The notes below the pieces were generated by a model. It was given only the letters and a program-made list of their open reading frames with translations. It made no database searches and had not been told where the DNA came from. Made by a program: the position numbers and the translations under genes. From the NCBI GenBank assembly GCA_013398015.1, contig VZRR01004498.1, positions 1-64,000 of the forward strand: DNA of 64,000 nucleotides, written 5' to 3'. This stretch comes from Oreocharis arfaki. Taxonomy: Eukaryota > Chordata > Aves > Passeriformes > Paramythiidae. Positions 11,328 through 22,963 of the stretch are shown here, piece by piece. Positions within the stretch are counted from its first letter, which is position 1; every line of letters begins with the position of its first letter.

Positions 11328-12521
11328 CTGGAAGTGCAGCGTTACAGAGTGAACCTTTAAAAAGCATTAATAAATGGCATTGTATTGTGTGCACCACTAG
11401 CAAAACCTTAAAAAACCCATTAAATTTTTATTCTTTTATTATCTTCATTTACTTTTTTTCAAAAACTGAATCAGTTCTTAAACCTCATAATTTATTATTC
11501 AATTTATAAGAGTCTATCTTGTGGTCCTGTCATTTTTTTTTTTAAATACAGGATTACAGTCACTGCTTAGTAGCAGAATAGAAGCAGGTTGGTTTTGATT
11601 GGTTTTCAGTTATGTAATGTTCCTCTCCTGATCAGGAAGGTAAAAAATTAATTCTTGGAAGATCTTTTTGTATCTTTTTTTGCTGGAGGTTTTGTGAGTG
11701 CCTGTTTTTTCTTGCTTTGCTGCTCTGTCTATCCTTCCCTGTAGCTGAGTTGTTTCTTGGTCCCTAAGGGGCAAAGAATCCCCTTCTTGAGACTAAATTC
11801 AACAGCTCAGTATGTGGTATTCTCCCTTAGGAGAGAAAGTTTCTAAAAGCTAAACCTGTATAGAGAACTTTGACTGCTCCGTGTGACCACAGACCTCATC
11901 ATATATGCTATGATTCCAGGAAGAATGAAATGGAAGGCAGGTCCCTAATGTGATAGTTTTTAATTATTTACAATGCTGAGTGTTTTTAATGGGACTTATG
12001 TACCTCTGCTCCAGATCATTTCTCCATCTCCTCCCTTCAAAACTCAACAAATAGTGGGGTTGTAGCATTGTTCAGCACTAATACCGCTTCTTCCAGCTCT
12101 TAAACACTGATGATACTTATCTGGAAGATATGATGGATATTCAGACTTGACACATTTTAGTTTCCTTTTTTTTATTATTATAATGGGCAGTTATGTTGCC
12201 GAATTGGAAAACTACGATTCTTTTACATGTCTCTGCAATGCTAACAAGCTGGAAAAGTAAAATAATAATTAATCATCTAGTAATGATGTATAACTTGGAA
12301 AATGAAGAGCACAGCTGTTGTATATTTTACTCTGGCTTCAGCTGAATATACAATTCAATCCAAAGTGTCAGCCCTAATTTGTAAAGGGTGTTGCTCTGCT
12401 TTTCAGGGCTTTGTAGACAAAAAGAAATATTCTCCCATTTCTCAAATTCATACTTATTCCTCTCATATAGATTCCTTTTTTAATATTTTTTTATGTTCAA
12501 AGCCCTATAAAGAGAGGAGCA
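11328..12521. other. No gene seen
   Basis: AT-rich sequence with short T-runs (about 11531-11543 and 12165-12173). Nothing recognisable beyond the target duplication at its left edge. Confidence 0.5.
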
Positions 12522-12665
12522 GTATCAACTTCTTACAAATGAGGAAATTGAGGCACAGAGCATGGTACAGACCAGCAATATCTAGCAGGGTATGTACACA
12601 GCTACAGGGGGACCAAGGTTTCCAGAGTCCCATGAAAGTGATCTCAGTAGTGAACCAGTCTGGGA
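12522..12665 (-). repeat. Ancient MIR/CORE-SINE-like fragment
   Basis: The segment TTACAAATGAGGAAATTGAG followed by GCACAGAG (about 12533-12560) is nearly the MIR core in reverse orientation. CACAGCTACAGG (about 12597-12608) and TTTCCAGAGTCCCATG (about 12619-12634) match later blocks of the same reversed consensus in the right order. MIR-type SINEs are abundant in mammals and survive only as rare, very old copies in birds. The 124-codon open frame spanning it is not a gene. The call rests on remembered consensus blocks, not an alignment. Confidence 0.55.
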
Positions 12666-15600
12666 ATTCTTCTTAGGAAGAACATTCCAGGTTTTCTAGT
12701 ATATTCTCATGCCCGCACTAGATTCAGCTGGTTTCTTGAAGCATTATTTACATGTGGATGTTGCATAGTAACTTTGCTTACAGGAAGTGATGACTTAATA
12801 CTTGATATGGTGTGTTCTGCCAGTTTGGGACAAACATGAATTCATGCAAATATTTATGGAAAAAGCATATTAAAAAAAAAAAAAAGTGAAGAGATTTTAA
12901 CGTGTCTTCTCATCTGGAAATTAGCCTGTTCCCCATGCTGCTACACATTGTACTTGTTGGCTTTGTATTGCATGACACTGAATATTGTTTCTTTTCCCTG
13001 AATCACTGATACCTGGGGAGGGCAATTATAGTAATATATTTACATTTTTAGATAACTACAGAAGTGTGTCAAACACAAATATTCCACCTGATTGCTTACA
13101 TTCCAAACAGTAGAGAGTGCAGAACAGTCTTGACAAGAAATCTGTGTGGCTAATGTGAGATGAGCTTTATGGATTTGTGAAAATAAATAAATAAATCTCA
13201 ACAGAGCAAAACACATCAATAATTAAAAACAAATACTAGAACATAACTCAGGAGGTGTCACCAGATAGTGTGACTCCTGCAATAAGCACCCCTTATTTAT
13301 AGCTGGCTCTGGGTGTGGTTCAGAAGTACATGCTGTTTTGAGCATGTCCTCACTTTTGTATATCCCAGCATGGCCACTTCTAGCTATGTCCAGCAATAGG
13401 AAATACTCCCCATTCCTTGCAACAAAAGCAGCACAAGTTTGAATTTCCCTCCATAAAAGTCAATAATCAAATAATATAACTACGAACCTGGGAAGAGAAT
13501 AAATAGAGCCCAGAGCAAGCAAGCTTATCTTTACAGCCAAACTGCAGGCACTAGGATGCTCAACAGGCTGTTATTTTGTACTAGAACATTTGGGAAGCAG
13601 AACAGCCGACCTGAAAGGCAGGTGATTTATGCTCTTTTGAGACTATTATTTAGATAAGGAAATTTTCTCCTTGTGCAAATGCTAATGCCTGCATGCTTGA
13701 ATTTTGTACCCGATTGACAAGGGTGATGTTTTCAAAGTATTATCATTCCTTGGTGTATTTTCTACATGTTAATTGAGCACAGGTATAAAGGAGAAGAATC
13801 TGTATACAGTACAGAGTTGTTATTTTGACTAGGTGTAAGCCTATAAATTTTCAGCTGTGTCTGTGCAGTACATTCAAACACATCCTTAAATGCCTTGTGC
13901 GGACTACAAGCCTGTCATCTAAAATCTTACTTCTTTTGAGATATTTTGCTAAAAATGGGCATTGAGCTACTATGAAGCAAAAAGAGTAATTAGATGAACA
14001 ACACTTCGTTAAATGAAAGAGTTTGTGCCAGTATTCTAATTATTGTGGGCAAAACTGATTAACTTAGTCTCATACTCTGGACACGTATTTATGCTAATTG
14101 CAAGAAAAGGAGAAAGGAATCCTTTCTCTGCAATGAACTCATCAGTGCAGGGAAACTCAATGGTGGATTAGTCTGGAAAAATTAGGAGTCAGACTTGGCT
14201 ATATTCTTTAATGGAAATATAATCAGCAATACATCTTGATGAAATGTGCACTGCCATCACATAATACCCACTTCGAGGTGAGGTAAGGGCTGGAGGCAGT
14301 AGTCCAAAATCATTAACATCCCCCAGGGTGAATATAATAGGATGATAAATGCTCACTGGGAAAGGATTCATTTCAGTTTTCAAATGATTTTGAAAATAGA
14401 ACAGAAAGTCAGTAATTTTATATCCATTTAGTCAGCCCATACTTTAATTCAGTAATGAAAGACTTTATGTCCATCCAACCTCAGTGCATTTGTAATGCCT
14501 GAGTTAGGTGTTGGCATTATTTTTGTTAGCTCAGTTTCACAAAGGAAGGTGGCAGGGTAGGAATCCTTCCGGTGAACATCTTGATTCATTCTTCCACAGC
14601 ACAGTATCAATTGACTGAGTTTCTTTAATGGAACAGAATAGAAAGGCCCAGTCTCTGGACAGATATTTGGGTCAATAGACTTGCCCTGGCAGCATCCTTT
14701 CTTTTTATTTCTGCCAGGAGTGATAGGGGCTGAGATGGATCAGAAACAAGTGTTCAGCCTGGATATTTTAAAACCCTTTAGAGAATGAAAAAAATGGCTT
14801 GCCTATTTTGGTTTCAATATGAGGAGTCAGTGCTTTAGCAACTGCTTTTTCGATGAAAATAATTATGCAAGATACTTGGAGGTGGTATAGATTTTGGGGA
14901 ATCTTTGTGCCTTAATTTATCTGCTCTTGCTACAGTAATAGGTACCTTGTGGATGACAGCAGAACAAACATTTGATTTTAATTGGATCTCTAAAGTGTCA
15001 TTAACCCCAAAGGATTAAGTTTTCTAGAATATAAACTGTATAGGTCATAACATAGAGAACAATATAATTGTGCCATTTGATTTTAAACCTTCATACTTTT
15101 AAAATCATCCTTCCCATTTTAAGCGATATGAAAGCAGAAAAAGCACCGCTTCTCTGCTTCTGAATGGATGTAAGAAAATGTTATTGCTTTGTCTGAAGTA
15201 TTGGGCTTTGAGAGCGATATTAAAAAGAAAATTACCTTCTTATGAGCTATCTTGCTAATAAATCAGAGTCTGGTATCTACACTATTCATAACTGAGAAAA
15301 ATGGGGCATTTTTTGACCTCTACTTATAAAAAATATCTGCTGCAAATGGATCCAAAATGACAAATATTTATGTGTATACAATTAGTCACTTAGATTTCAC
15401 CTTTCTTTCATTGCTGTATTCGTTGAGGAGTTTAGTTCTGCTGGGCAAGTGCATCATGGACTTTGCAGTGTCTCAGCACACCTGAATCCTTATAAGAGCA
15501 GATGTATCTAGCACACTGTTAGTAAAATAGCAGCAAACTATAATCCCTTAAAAAAGGGAGTTCTTATCTTTGACTTAAAACAGAACAGAGAAGCCACTTG

Positions 15601-17339
15601 AAATAAGATATGTAGGGGAAATGGCACTTGTACTACTCTCTACCTCTTTAGTTTACTGCCACCCTGAATACAGTAAAAGAACAGTAATATTGCTGGTGCA
15701 TAATATTTGTATCTTACTGCTACTAAAATAGTATCTTCTTACCAAAATTTAGGCACAACCATTCCCACGAGCTCAAATTCTCTCTTAATGGTTTTCTCGT
15801 GCATCTGGAAAATATTCAGCTTTTGTCAGAGATTTAGGAATCCTTTAGCATCCAGCTGGGTATGGTTTGAACTAGAACTCTAAGAGAAACAGTAATGAAA
15901 TCTTTTTGTATTCAGAGTGGGCATCAAGTGTTGACTCCTAATATCTGTCATTACGGTATTGGAGATAAATACTAATAATGAGATAGACTGGAAGCAAACA
16001 AGTGGGTTGAATACAGTAGCTTCCTATGGGAATACTTAAGGTTTTTCATATGTGGATACTTGGTGGATAAATGAGAATCCCTCTTAACGTTATATGTTTG
16101 TGTTGCTCACGTAGCAAAATGTTTTGCAGACTGTCAGGGAGTGGACAATGCTGCATGGTCTGGAAAAGATCAGTGAGCTGCAGGCAGTGTGCCAGGCAGG
16201 CATGAAAACATCAGTGCCTGAGGCATGCAGGAAAAAGGCATGTGGTGTGTCTCATCTGTAGGAAAGGCAAGTCTTGCTGGTAGAAAAATCTACAAAGACA
16301 AACATTACCTGAAAGGCCACTATGCTGAACCCTAGCTGACCTCAGTTCACCTGAAATATCCAAACACCTGGGTTAGTTCTGGAGTCTGAGAGCTAAGCCC
16401 AAGCAGCGCAAGGATGAATAATCTGAGTGGTAAATCCAAGTGTGCTGTGTATTTCTTTTGTTTGCGTTGCAATTGTGCCTCTTTCTGCTGACATTGTTGG
16501 CAGGGTGATTTCCCTTTTGTAACTTTTATACTCACCTCTTGAGCTTCCAGAGATTTGAGGGAAAATGGTTACAGAATAAAATGTATTGTTATTCCTTCAT
16601 GAGGAAGGAATTTTCTTGGTTTGATATGTCTCTTGTAAAGCCTTTTCAGGAGAAACCTACTGATGAGATTGATACCAGCTGGCATCCATCTCAAAGGATT
16701 TGCTTAGGCCCTGGATCTTGCTGTATGACATCCTTTAGTATGGCTACACCAGTTTCCCTGCAACTGGACTAAATACTTGTCTGTGATATGTCAGAGGTGC
16801 CTGACAGACTGCCTCTGCTAAATTACTCAAGGCAGGTACCTGCAATGGCCATTCTTTCTGTTCAATGATACAGGGAATGTGCTATCCCTGACTGAGAAAA
16901 ATGTCAGACCTGTGGGAGAAGCAGACTCAATTGCCTATGGGTAACCTGTCTTTTATTAAGGAAGCTGTGAAAGGAATTTGGTCCCCCTTCAGAAATTCTC
17001 TACCACTATATCCTATTAAGCCTCTTAGAGTTAACCTAGAGACAATCCTCTAGGAGGACTAATTGTGTGTAGATGTAATGGACTATAAATCATTCCTTTT
17101 TTAGAATGGTAGATGAGTTGTAAGTGTAGTATTAAGCCAGCTTTTGTGCTTGCGAAGGACCAGACTAGCTTCCTCCTGCTCACTTTTCACAAATTTGGGA
17201 TATCCATAATTATAATTCAAATTTTATGGGATATTAGTGTGTATGGTGATAGTATTTCATTAATCACCACAGGAGCATAAAAATGGTGTGAGGTTGTCTA
17301 TGATCTGCCTCTGAAGGCAAGGGTAACTTAGCTTCTTGT
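12666..17339. other. Gene-free AT-rich stretch
   Basis: No supportable exon or transposable element. It holds an A13 run near 12872-12884 and a short AAAT repeat at about 13182-13197. A weak MIR-like match near 14530-14612 was not annotated. Confidence 0.5.
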
Positions 17340-18140
17340 TAATAGGTTACTTGGGGTGGATCAGCATGAAACGACACTGAGTGATTGGTGGTTTTAAATA
17401 TATATATGTGTTGGTTGCAAAGGGAAGGAGGTATGTAGCAGTTTTGTTATTATATATAGAAGTATAATAATATCAAAGCATAAAAATAACACTTAAGAAA
17501 GTGCATAAGGAAAAGAAAAGAAGGAAAAAGAAAGGATAAGAGTAGATAGTGGAGAAGAAAGATACCACCACTGCTGATCCAGTTATGAGATTTGGTGGTT
17601 GCAATTTTGGTGCCTATTGGTTAAAGTGATGCTCAGTCTTTATCTGTTGGGGTGGGAGAAGCCCATGAAACACAAAGTTCAGTGGGTTAATATACACTTA
17701 GTTTTACATGGGAACACCCAGCTACATCCCCTGGGGGGGGGGGGGGCAGTTTTACACTGTCTGATTCAACACTGTGCATCATGTGCAGTGCTCTGGTGGA
17801 AGGCCCCAGAAATGGGTCTGGGAGCACTTCGGGGGTCTTTAATGGTTTATGACCCCTTTTAAGGCATGAGAGCTGCCTCGTTGAGCCAGTTATGCCCCAT
17901 CAGAAAGGATGAGTACCTTCAGGCCTAAGTGTGAATGTCCTGGTACTTCCCCAGGGGGAAGTTTTACACTGAAGACAGGTGTGTAAGGGAGGACACTGGT
18001 ATGATAAAAAACATTATCCCACCTAGAAGGATCTGCCTTTTACTCTCCCCTTATCTGGCTCAGAGCCTAGCTTGTTGCTAAGCAAAAGTTGGTTTGCTGA
18101 GGTCATTCTCTGCTGAGGGACGTTCACCTCCTCTGTCTTG
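17340..18140. repeat. Candidate unclassified interspersed repeat (possible old LTR)
   Basis: This stretch differs from its surroundings: a purine-rich run (17511-17570), a GC-rich middle with G14 (17733-17746), and a motif present twice (CCCC then G-rich then GTTTTACACTG at about 17728-17761 and 17949-17973). The mixture of a purine tract, a G-rich block and internal reiteration is what old LTRs often look like. I find no TG...CA ends, target duplication or poly(A) signal in a convincing position. Limits are approximate and strand is undetermined. Confidence 0.3.
17733..17746 (+). repeat. Homopolymer run of 14 G
   Basis: Fourteen uninterrupted G on the + strand, the longest G run in the window, in a GC-rich pocket of otherwise AT-rich DNA. 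Such runs can form quadruplex structures and are also where sequencers miscount, so the length may be inexact. Confidence 0.85.
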
Positions 18141-19159
18141 TGCAGATCAGAGGTTTTGACACCACACATAAAAAACTCTCCTCTGCCCCCTCATTTGGGG
18201 GGTGCAAACCTGCCCTCAGTAAAGCACCCGCTGATTTAGCAGATGGCTGAATTTTTGAGTCTTTAACCATTAACATTTCAGTGTGTCTCAGAGGTTTACT
18301 CATTTGACAAGAGACTATAATAAGAATTGTTGGATAGCCAGCAAGTAGAGAAGTGGCTGATGTGATTAACTGCTTTTTCAAGTGGTTTAGATTATAGGAG
18401 TTTGAGAAAGGCATTTTTGCTGCTGTGCTCTAGTTATAAAAACTCTTTCAAATTCTCCTTTATCAAAATAAATAAATTCTGAAGAAGAAAGAGCTTAATA
18501 GATCCTTAAGAGTGTTTGACAGTTCTATTCTGATTTTCTCATAATGGCATTTTGCAGCTGTAGCTTTATGGAGCTGGAGATGAGAGCTGGGAGAACTGTG
18601 CTGAGGGTCAGGCTATAGAAAATTAAGGGAATGGGGTCTTAAAGTAAAATTTCCCTAGGCAGGTTTCAGGTATGAAAATTCTTGTTATCCTCGACCTTAG
18701 TATGGGAAGAAGAGAGGAAGTTTTCTTTCAATCAGAGCCGCTCTGGTCTCTACCTCTCCAGCCTCATGGAATGGAGAAAAAAAGAAAGATTACATCAATT
18801 TTAGATGGCATCTTAGACTGCAATGGGAATTAGTTTTTTGGCTGTTCTGGTTTTAAAGGTGACTTTTTAAAACAGAAGATAAGCTATTACTCCAACAAGG
18901 CAGTGCATTTCATGGAAGGGCATTGAGGGAAGAGTTGATCTTCTGGATTGCTAAAATCTGCATCATGAGTGCTATTGTAATTTTAATTTTTGAACCAGGC
19001 AAGATACCAAGGACTGCTGTCTGCTTTTTCCACAGAGTTTAGGCTGAATCTGAATTTTTCAGAGTTCAAAACACCAAGAATTTTAATTAGAGACTCTTAA
19101 TTTATCCCTCATTCATCTTTCCTAATCTCTGAGCTTTAAAAGGTAGAGGGATTTAAGGA
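18141..19159. other. No gene seen
   Basis: Ordinary AT-rich sequence between the candidate repeat and the AAT microsatellite, with no recognised repeat or protein-like frame. Confidence 0.5.
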
Positions 19160-19196
19160 TATAATAATAATAATAATAATAATAAAAATAATAATA
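19160..19196. repeat. (AAT)n microsatellite
   Basis: About 12 ATA/AAT units, interrupted once by AAAA at about 19184-19187. The solo LTR target site begins at the very next base, so the element inserted at its edge. Confidence 0.9.
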
Positions 19197-19202
19197 GGTT
19201 CT

Positions 19203-19739
19203 TCACGTGGCCTAGAGACTGCAATCTCTTCTACTGAAAAACAATGTATTTCCCCACCCCTTTTCTTCCTTATATGTATCCCCTTCCCTCTGTGTCCTTC
19301 CGCCCCTGCCCCTGGTCCTGGCCACTCTCTCGGGTTCTCTCTCTTGGCCCCTGTACCCCAACTCTGCCCCTGTGCCCTGAGACCACTGCCCTGTGTGCTC
19401 TCTCTGTCCCCACCCCTGCACCCATACACAAAACCCCAGACCCTTCCCCATTCCTCATCTTTGCCCCTGGTCTTTGCCTGTGGTCACCATGTGAATAAAG
19501 ATCTCCTGAGGTCACCATGCAGAGACCATCTTCTTGCCTCTTTTGCCGCCGCCGCGTTGCAGGAGCAGAGGAAACCAGAGCAGGCCTTTGGCTCCCCCAG
19601 CCAGGGACAGTGCAGTGACAGCCTTCAGAGGGGAGGTTGGGGCACCAGGGCGCTGACCCAGGCTTGGGTAGAGATGCTTTCTGGCCATCCTGCATGTGAC
19701 CTGCCATGCCACTGCAGCAGGCCACCTCAAACTGCAACA
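19203..19739 (+). mobile_element. Solo LTR copy 2, ERVK-like (6-bp target duplication)
   Basis: Same family and orientation as the element at 10798-11327. It is about 537 bp and ends in CTGCAACA. GGTTCT at 19197-19202 is repeated exactly at 19740-19745. The first bases read TCACGTGGCC where copy 1 has TGAAGTGGCC, so the terminal TG has mutated to TC. AATAAA is at 19494-19499, flanked by GGTCACCATG at 19482-19491 and 19510-19519, as in copy 1. The copies differ by small indels (for example an extra stretch near 19465-19476) and scattered substitutions. Open frames up to 160 codons on both strands reflect GC-rich, pyrimidine-rich sequence and are not genes. Confidence 0.88.
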
Positions 19740-19745
19740 GGTTCT

Positions 19746-22542
19746 CTTAAGCCTACGAGTAAACATTCAAAGACCTGTGTTTACAGATGCAATGCTGAAT
19801 TATCACTCAGTAAGGAAGACAGCTAAATTCCATATGTACATTGCTATCAGTTTTTGAACACTGAGGATTCATTTACTATCACTTGCCTATATGTTTTAGT
19901 CAAGCACTCTTTTTTATATAATGACTGAAGTGTCATTCTTAAAACAAGAAGCTGTGGAAAAGAGGAAAACGTCTCTCAGATTAAGAGGAGAAAAGAGGTA
20001 TGTGTCACCTCCGACTCACACTTCAGACTTCTGCAGCTCTCCTGTAGTCATGGGCAGGAGTCTAAAATAGAAAAATGGCAACTAAGGAGGAACAAAATTT
20101 TGCCTTGATGACTCCCCCAAGGATTGTTTGAGCTTTAAGTCAGGGCAAAGAACACTGATTCAAATGCAAGATGCCAAATCTCTCTCCCTTTGTTGTATAT
20201 TTCTCCTCTGAGGTTGCTCTTGCTTTTGGTTTTTGTAAGTGTGCTGCATTTCTTAGTAAAACTGGGGCTAAAGAGAAAAATAAAAGTGGAAGAGCAATGG
20301 TATTTTATGTTAAGGACCAAATTTTGAAGGTAGAGTATAGCTGAGAATGAAAATGTGGGGAGCTGGAGCTCATTTCCCCCACTGTAAAATACCTTCTTCA
20401 AGGTAATGATAAAAATGGTTTTAACTCCCAGGATGAGGCTGTAAGTCAGCTAAACCCTCCTGTTCTGATCTAATAGATCTATCATAATCTTTGCTGTGAG
20501 CCAGCCATTCCACACAGAAGGTGGTCTTTCTGCAAAGCCCAAATTTGTGTTTCTTTAGCAGCTGGGTGCAGCTTGCCGGGCAGTGGTAGCGTGGTGTGAG
20601 TGAGGAGCCAGTGAGATGATGCAGAACAAATGAGTCCATCAGGCTGTTTGGTTTATTTGCTTGAGTTTTTTCCAAAGGACAGTCACTTTAAAATGTGTTC
20701 CATTTCCAATTATGTGGCCTAAAAGATTGAAGCCATGTAATCAAAATATTATCTTAATTACCCTAATTACAGACCCTTATACTGAGAGAAATCTCAGGAT
20801 ATTTCTAATGTGAGTGGCTAATTAAGGTCTAGTAGAATAATGACAGCTTAATTGCTTATGTTTGTGTGGGGTATCAATTTAGAAAAAAACTTGTATATAA
20901 CCTGGTATAATATGGTACAATAGTCATATTTTTAAATGCACTTAAGATAAAATTACAGGTTTTAAATCGGTTTATTATCATCAGCCACCAAGGGAAGTAT
21001 CTTACGGTTTTTTATTGAGAACTATATTTGATATCGTGTGCTTCTAGATCAATATGAGGTATTTGATTTGTAAAATAGGATAAATAAATTTAGCTGTTTA
21101 ATATTACTATTAAGTAAGTGAATACTTTTTATTTATCACTTGAAAGCTACTTTGCAGTTTAAAGTTTTGGTTAAAGAATCCATTTTGAAACCTTGGGAAG
21201 GCAGTCAGTGAAGACAGACTTCTGATGACTTGCGGTCACTTTTTGACTTCGGGAATTGAATTTAAGCATGTCAGATCTTTTGAGAGGAAAGTTTGTTAAT
21301 GCTCTCCTTATGCTACAGAATACACAACAATGTAAAGAGTCAACATAAACCTTGCTGGAAAGGACATATCAAAAGGAACACGTGATAAGGAGATAAGGAC
21401 TTGAGTTTCCCTCAGACCTCTGCCTTAGGCTTCATACACTGGTCAGGGGCAAACTTCCTAAATTGGAGGAGATCGTTGCTTGCTGGTCATCATGCCCAAA
21501 GATCCTGTTCATGTTTAAATAAAGGCAGAATTAATTCAGAATTTTGGCTAACAGGCCACATCAAAAATTTTCTTTGGTTTAGAGGAGGGGAAACTTGAAT
21601 TTTATTTTACTTTAATTCAATTCTTTAGCTTTAAGCTGCTTTCCAAATGTAAATTTAGTAAGAGGAAGAATGTAGAGAGTTTTGGTTAAAATAAGCTGTT
21701 TAAGACCAGGCAGTGTCTGACTGAAATGGTCCATGGTTCCTTTTAGTCATGGTGACAAGACAGGCAGTCACTGGAATCTTGTCTGCCAGGAATCCTTGCA
21801 TTCTGGAGCCATCCACTGGCTTTAATTTCTTAGTCCAGTCTCTCCTCAGAAGCACAGGTGTGACATTTTGGTTCAGCTGTGGCCCTAATCCTGCCCTGAG
21901 CAGAGCCAGGTACCCCAGCCCATCTGCCTTGGCTGCGCTCCCTGGGCACCATCTCGGGATCCTCGAGGACTGTGCCTGCCTGGATGAATCCCCAGGGCAG
22001 CCCTGTTCCTCTGCTCTGCATCCTCACAGCAAAGCTTGTATTGAAAACAACTTTCTGCTTACAGCTTAAGGGAGGGTGTGTTGGAGCCAGTGGGGAGGAG
22101 CCTACTACTGACCAAACTTGGAGGGAACTTCTTCAGAAAGGGGCTGCATTGTCTTGGAGCAAAAGTTAATGCTGTGCCCTCAGCTGCTCAGGCAGTAATC
22201 CACGGCCTTAAAAAGAAAAAAAAAGGAAATAATTAAAAATCTTAAAAATCTATGCTGTGAAATAATCGGTTTTCTGGGAAGATTAATGCAACACAGGCAA
22301 AAGCCTCTCCTGCCACAAACTGAGAATACTGCCTATCCAGCTCTGCTTTCTTCCTATGTCTGCGGGAGATTCTGCCCATTTCCATGATGAAGTTGCTTAA
22401 CAAAGTCATTTTTATCATTGGAAATTGATGTTTACCATTATACAATCTTACCTGTGAGACTCTTGCAGATTAGCACAAACCTTGAGAATATGTGTGGCAG
22501 CTCTTGGTTGCTGTATACATGGATGAAAATCACCTACAGAAA
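19746..22542. other. Gene-free stretch with a homeodomain-word cluster
   Basis: No exon or repeat could be supported. Bases 20690-20890 hold closely spaced TAATTA-type words (see findings). A GC-richer pocket at 21880-22030 gives chance open frames on both strands without protein-like features. An A-rich stretch occupies about 22207-22226. Confidence 0.45.
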
Positions 22543-22963
22543 TCACAGAATCATAGAATGTTTTGAGTTCAAAGGGACTTTTGAAGGCCATCTAGTCCAA
22601 ATTTCCTGCAATGAGCAGGGTCACCTTCCAGTAGACCAGGTGGATCAGAGCCCTGTCCAACCTGGCCATGAATGTTACTGGAAAAGGGTCATCTACCACC
22701 TCTCTGGGCAACCTGTTTCAGTGTTACACCACTCTCACTGTAAGAAATCACTTCCTTATAACTAATCTGAATTGACCCTCCTTCAGTTTCAAACCATAAC
22801 CCCATGTTCCATCACAACAGGCCCTACTAAACAGTCTGTTCCCATCTTTCCTAGAGGACCCCTTCAAGTACTGGAAGGCCCCATAAGGTCTCCTCAGAGC
22901 CTTCTGTTCTCCAGGCTGAGCAACCCCAACTTTCCAAGCCTTTTGTCATTTCTATGAGGTATT
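22543..22963 (-). mobile_element. CR1 LINE 3' fragment, minus strand
   Basis: On the + strand the fragment opens with CACAGAATCATAGAATG, the reverse complement of the CR1 3' terminal octamer repeat. It continues through the usual CR1 blocks (a stretch around GGCCATCTAGTCCAAATT, then CCTGTCCAACCTGGCC, then CTCCAGGCTGAGCAACCCCA). CR1 is the dominant avian non-LTR retrotransposon and inserts as 5'-truncated copies, so about 420 bp of 3' sequence is typical. The chance frames 22418-22765 and 22772-22957 run in the antisense direction. Confidence 0.93.

Noticed and set aside
14530..14612. Second MIR-like fragment
   Set aside because: Only isolated short blocks resemble MIR; too weak to annotate.
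10798..19739. Single provirus bounded by the two LTRs
   Set aside because: Different perfect target duplications around each LTR and no retroviral genes between them.
19270..19826. Open frames of 155 and 160 codons
   Set aside because: Inside solo LTR copy 2; the same frames are disrupted in the sister LTR at 10798-11327.
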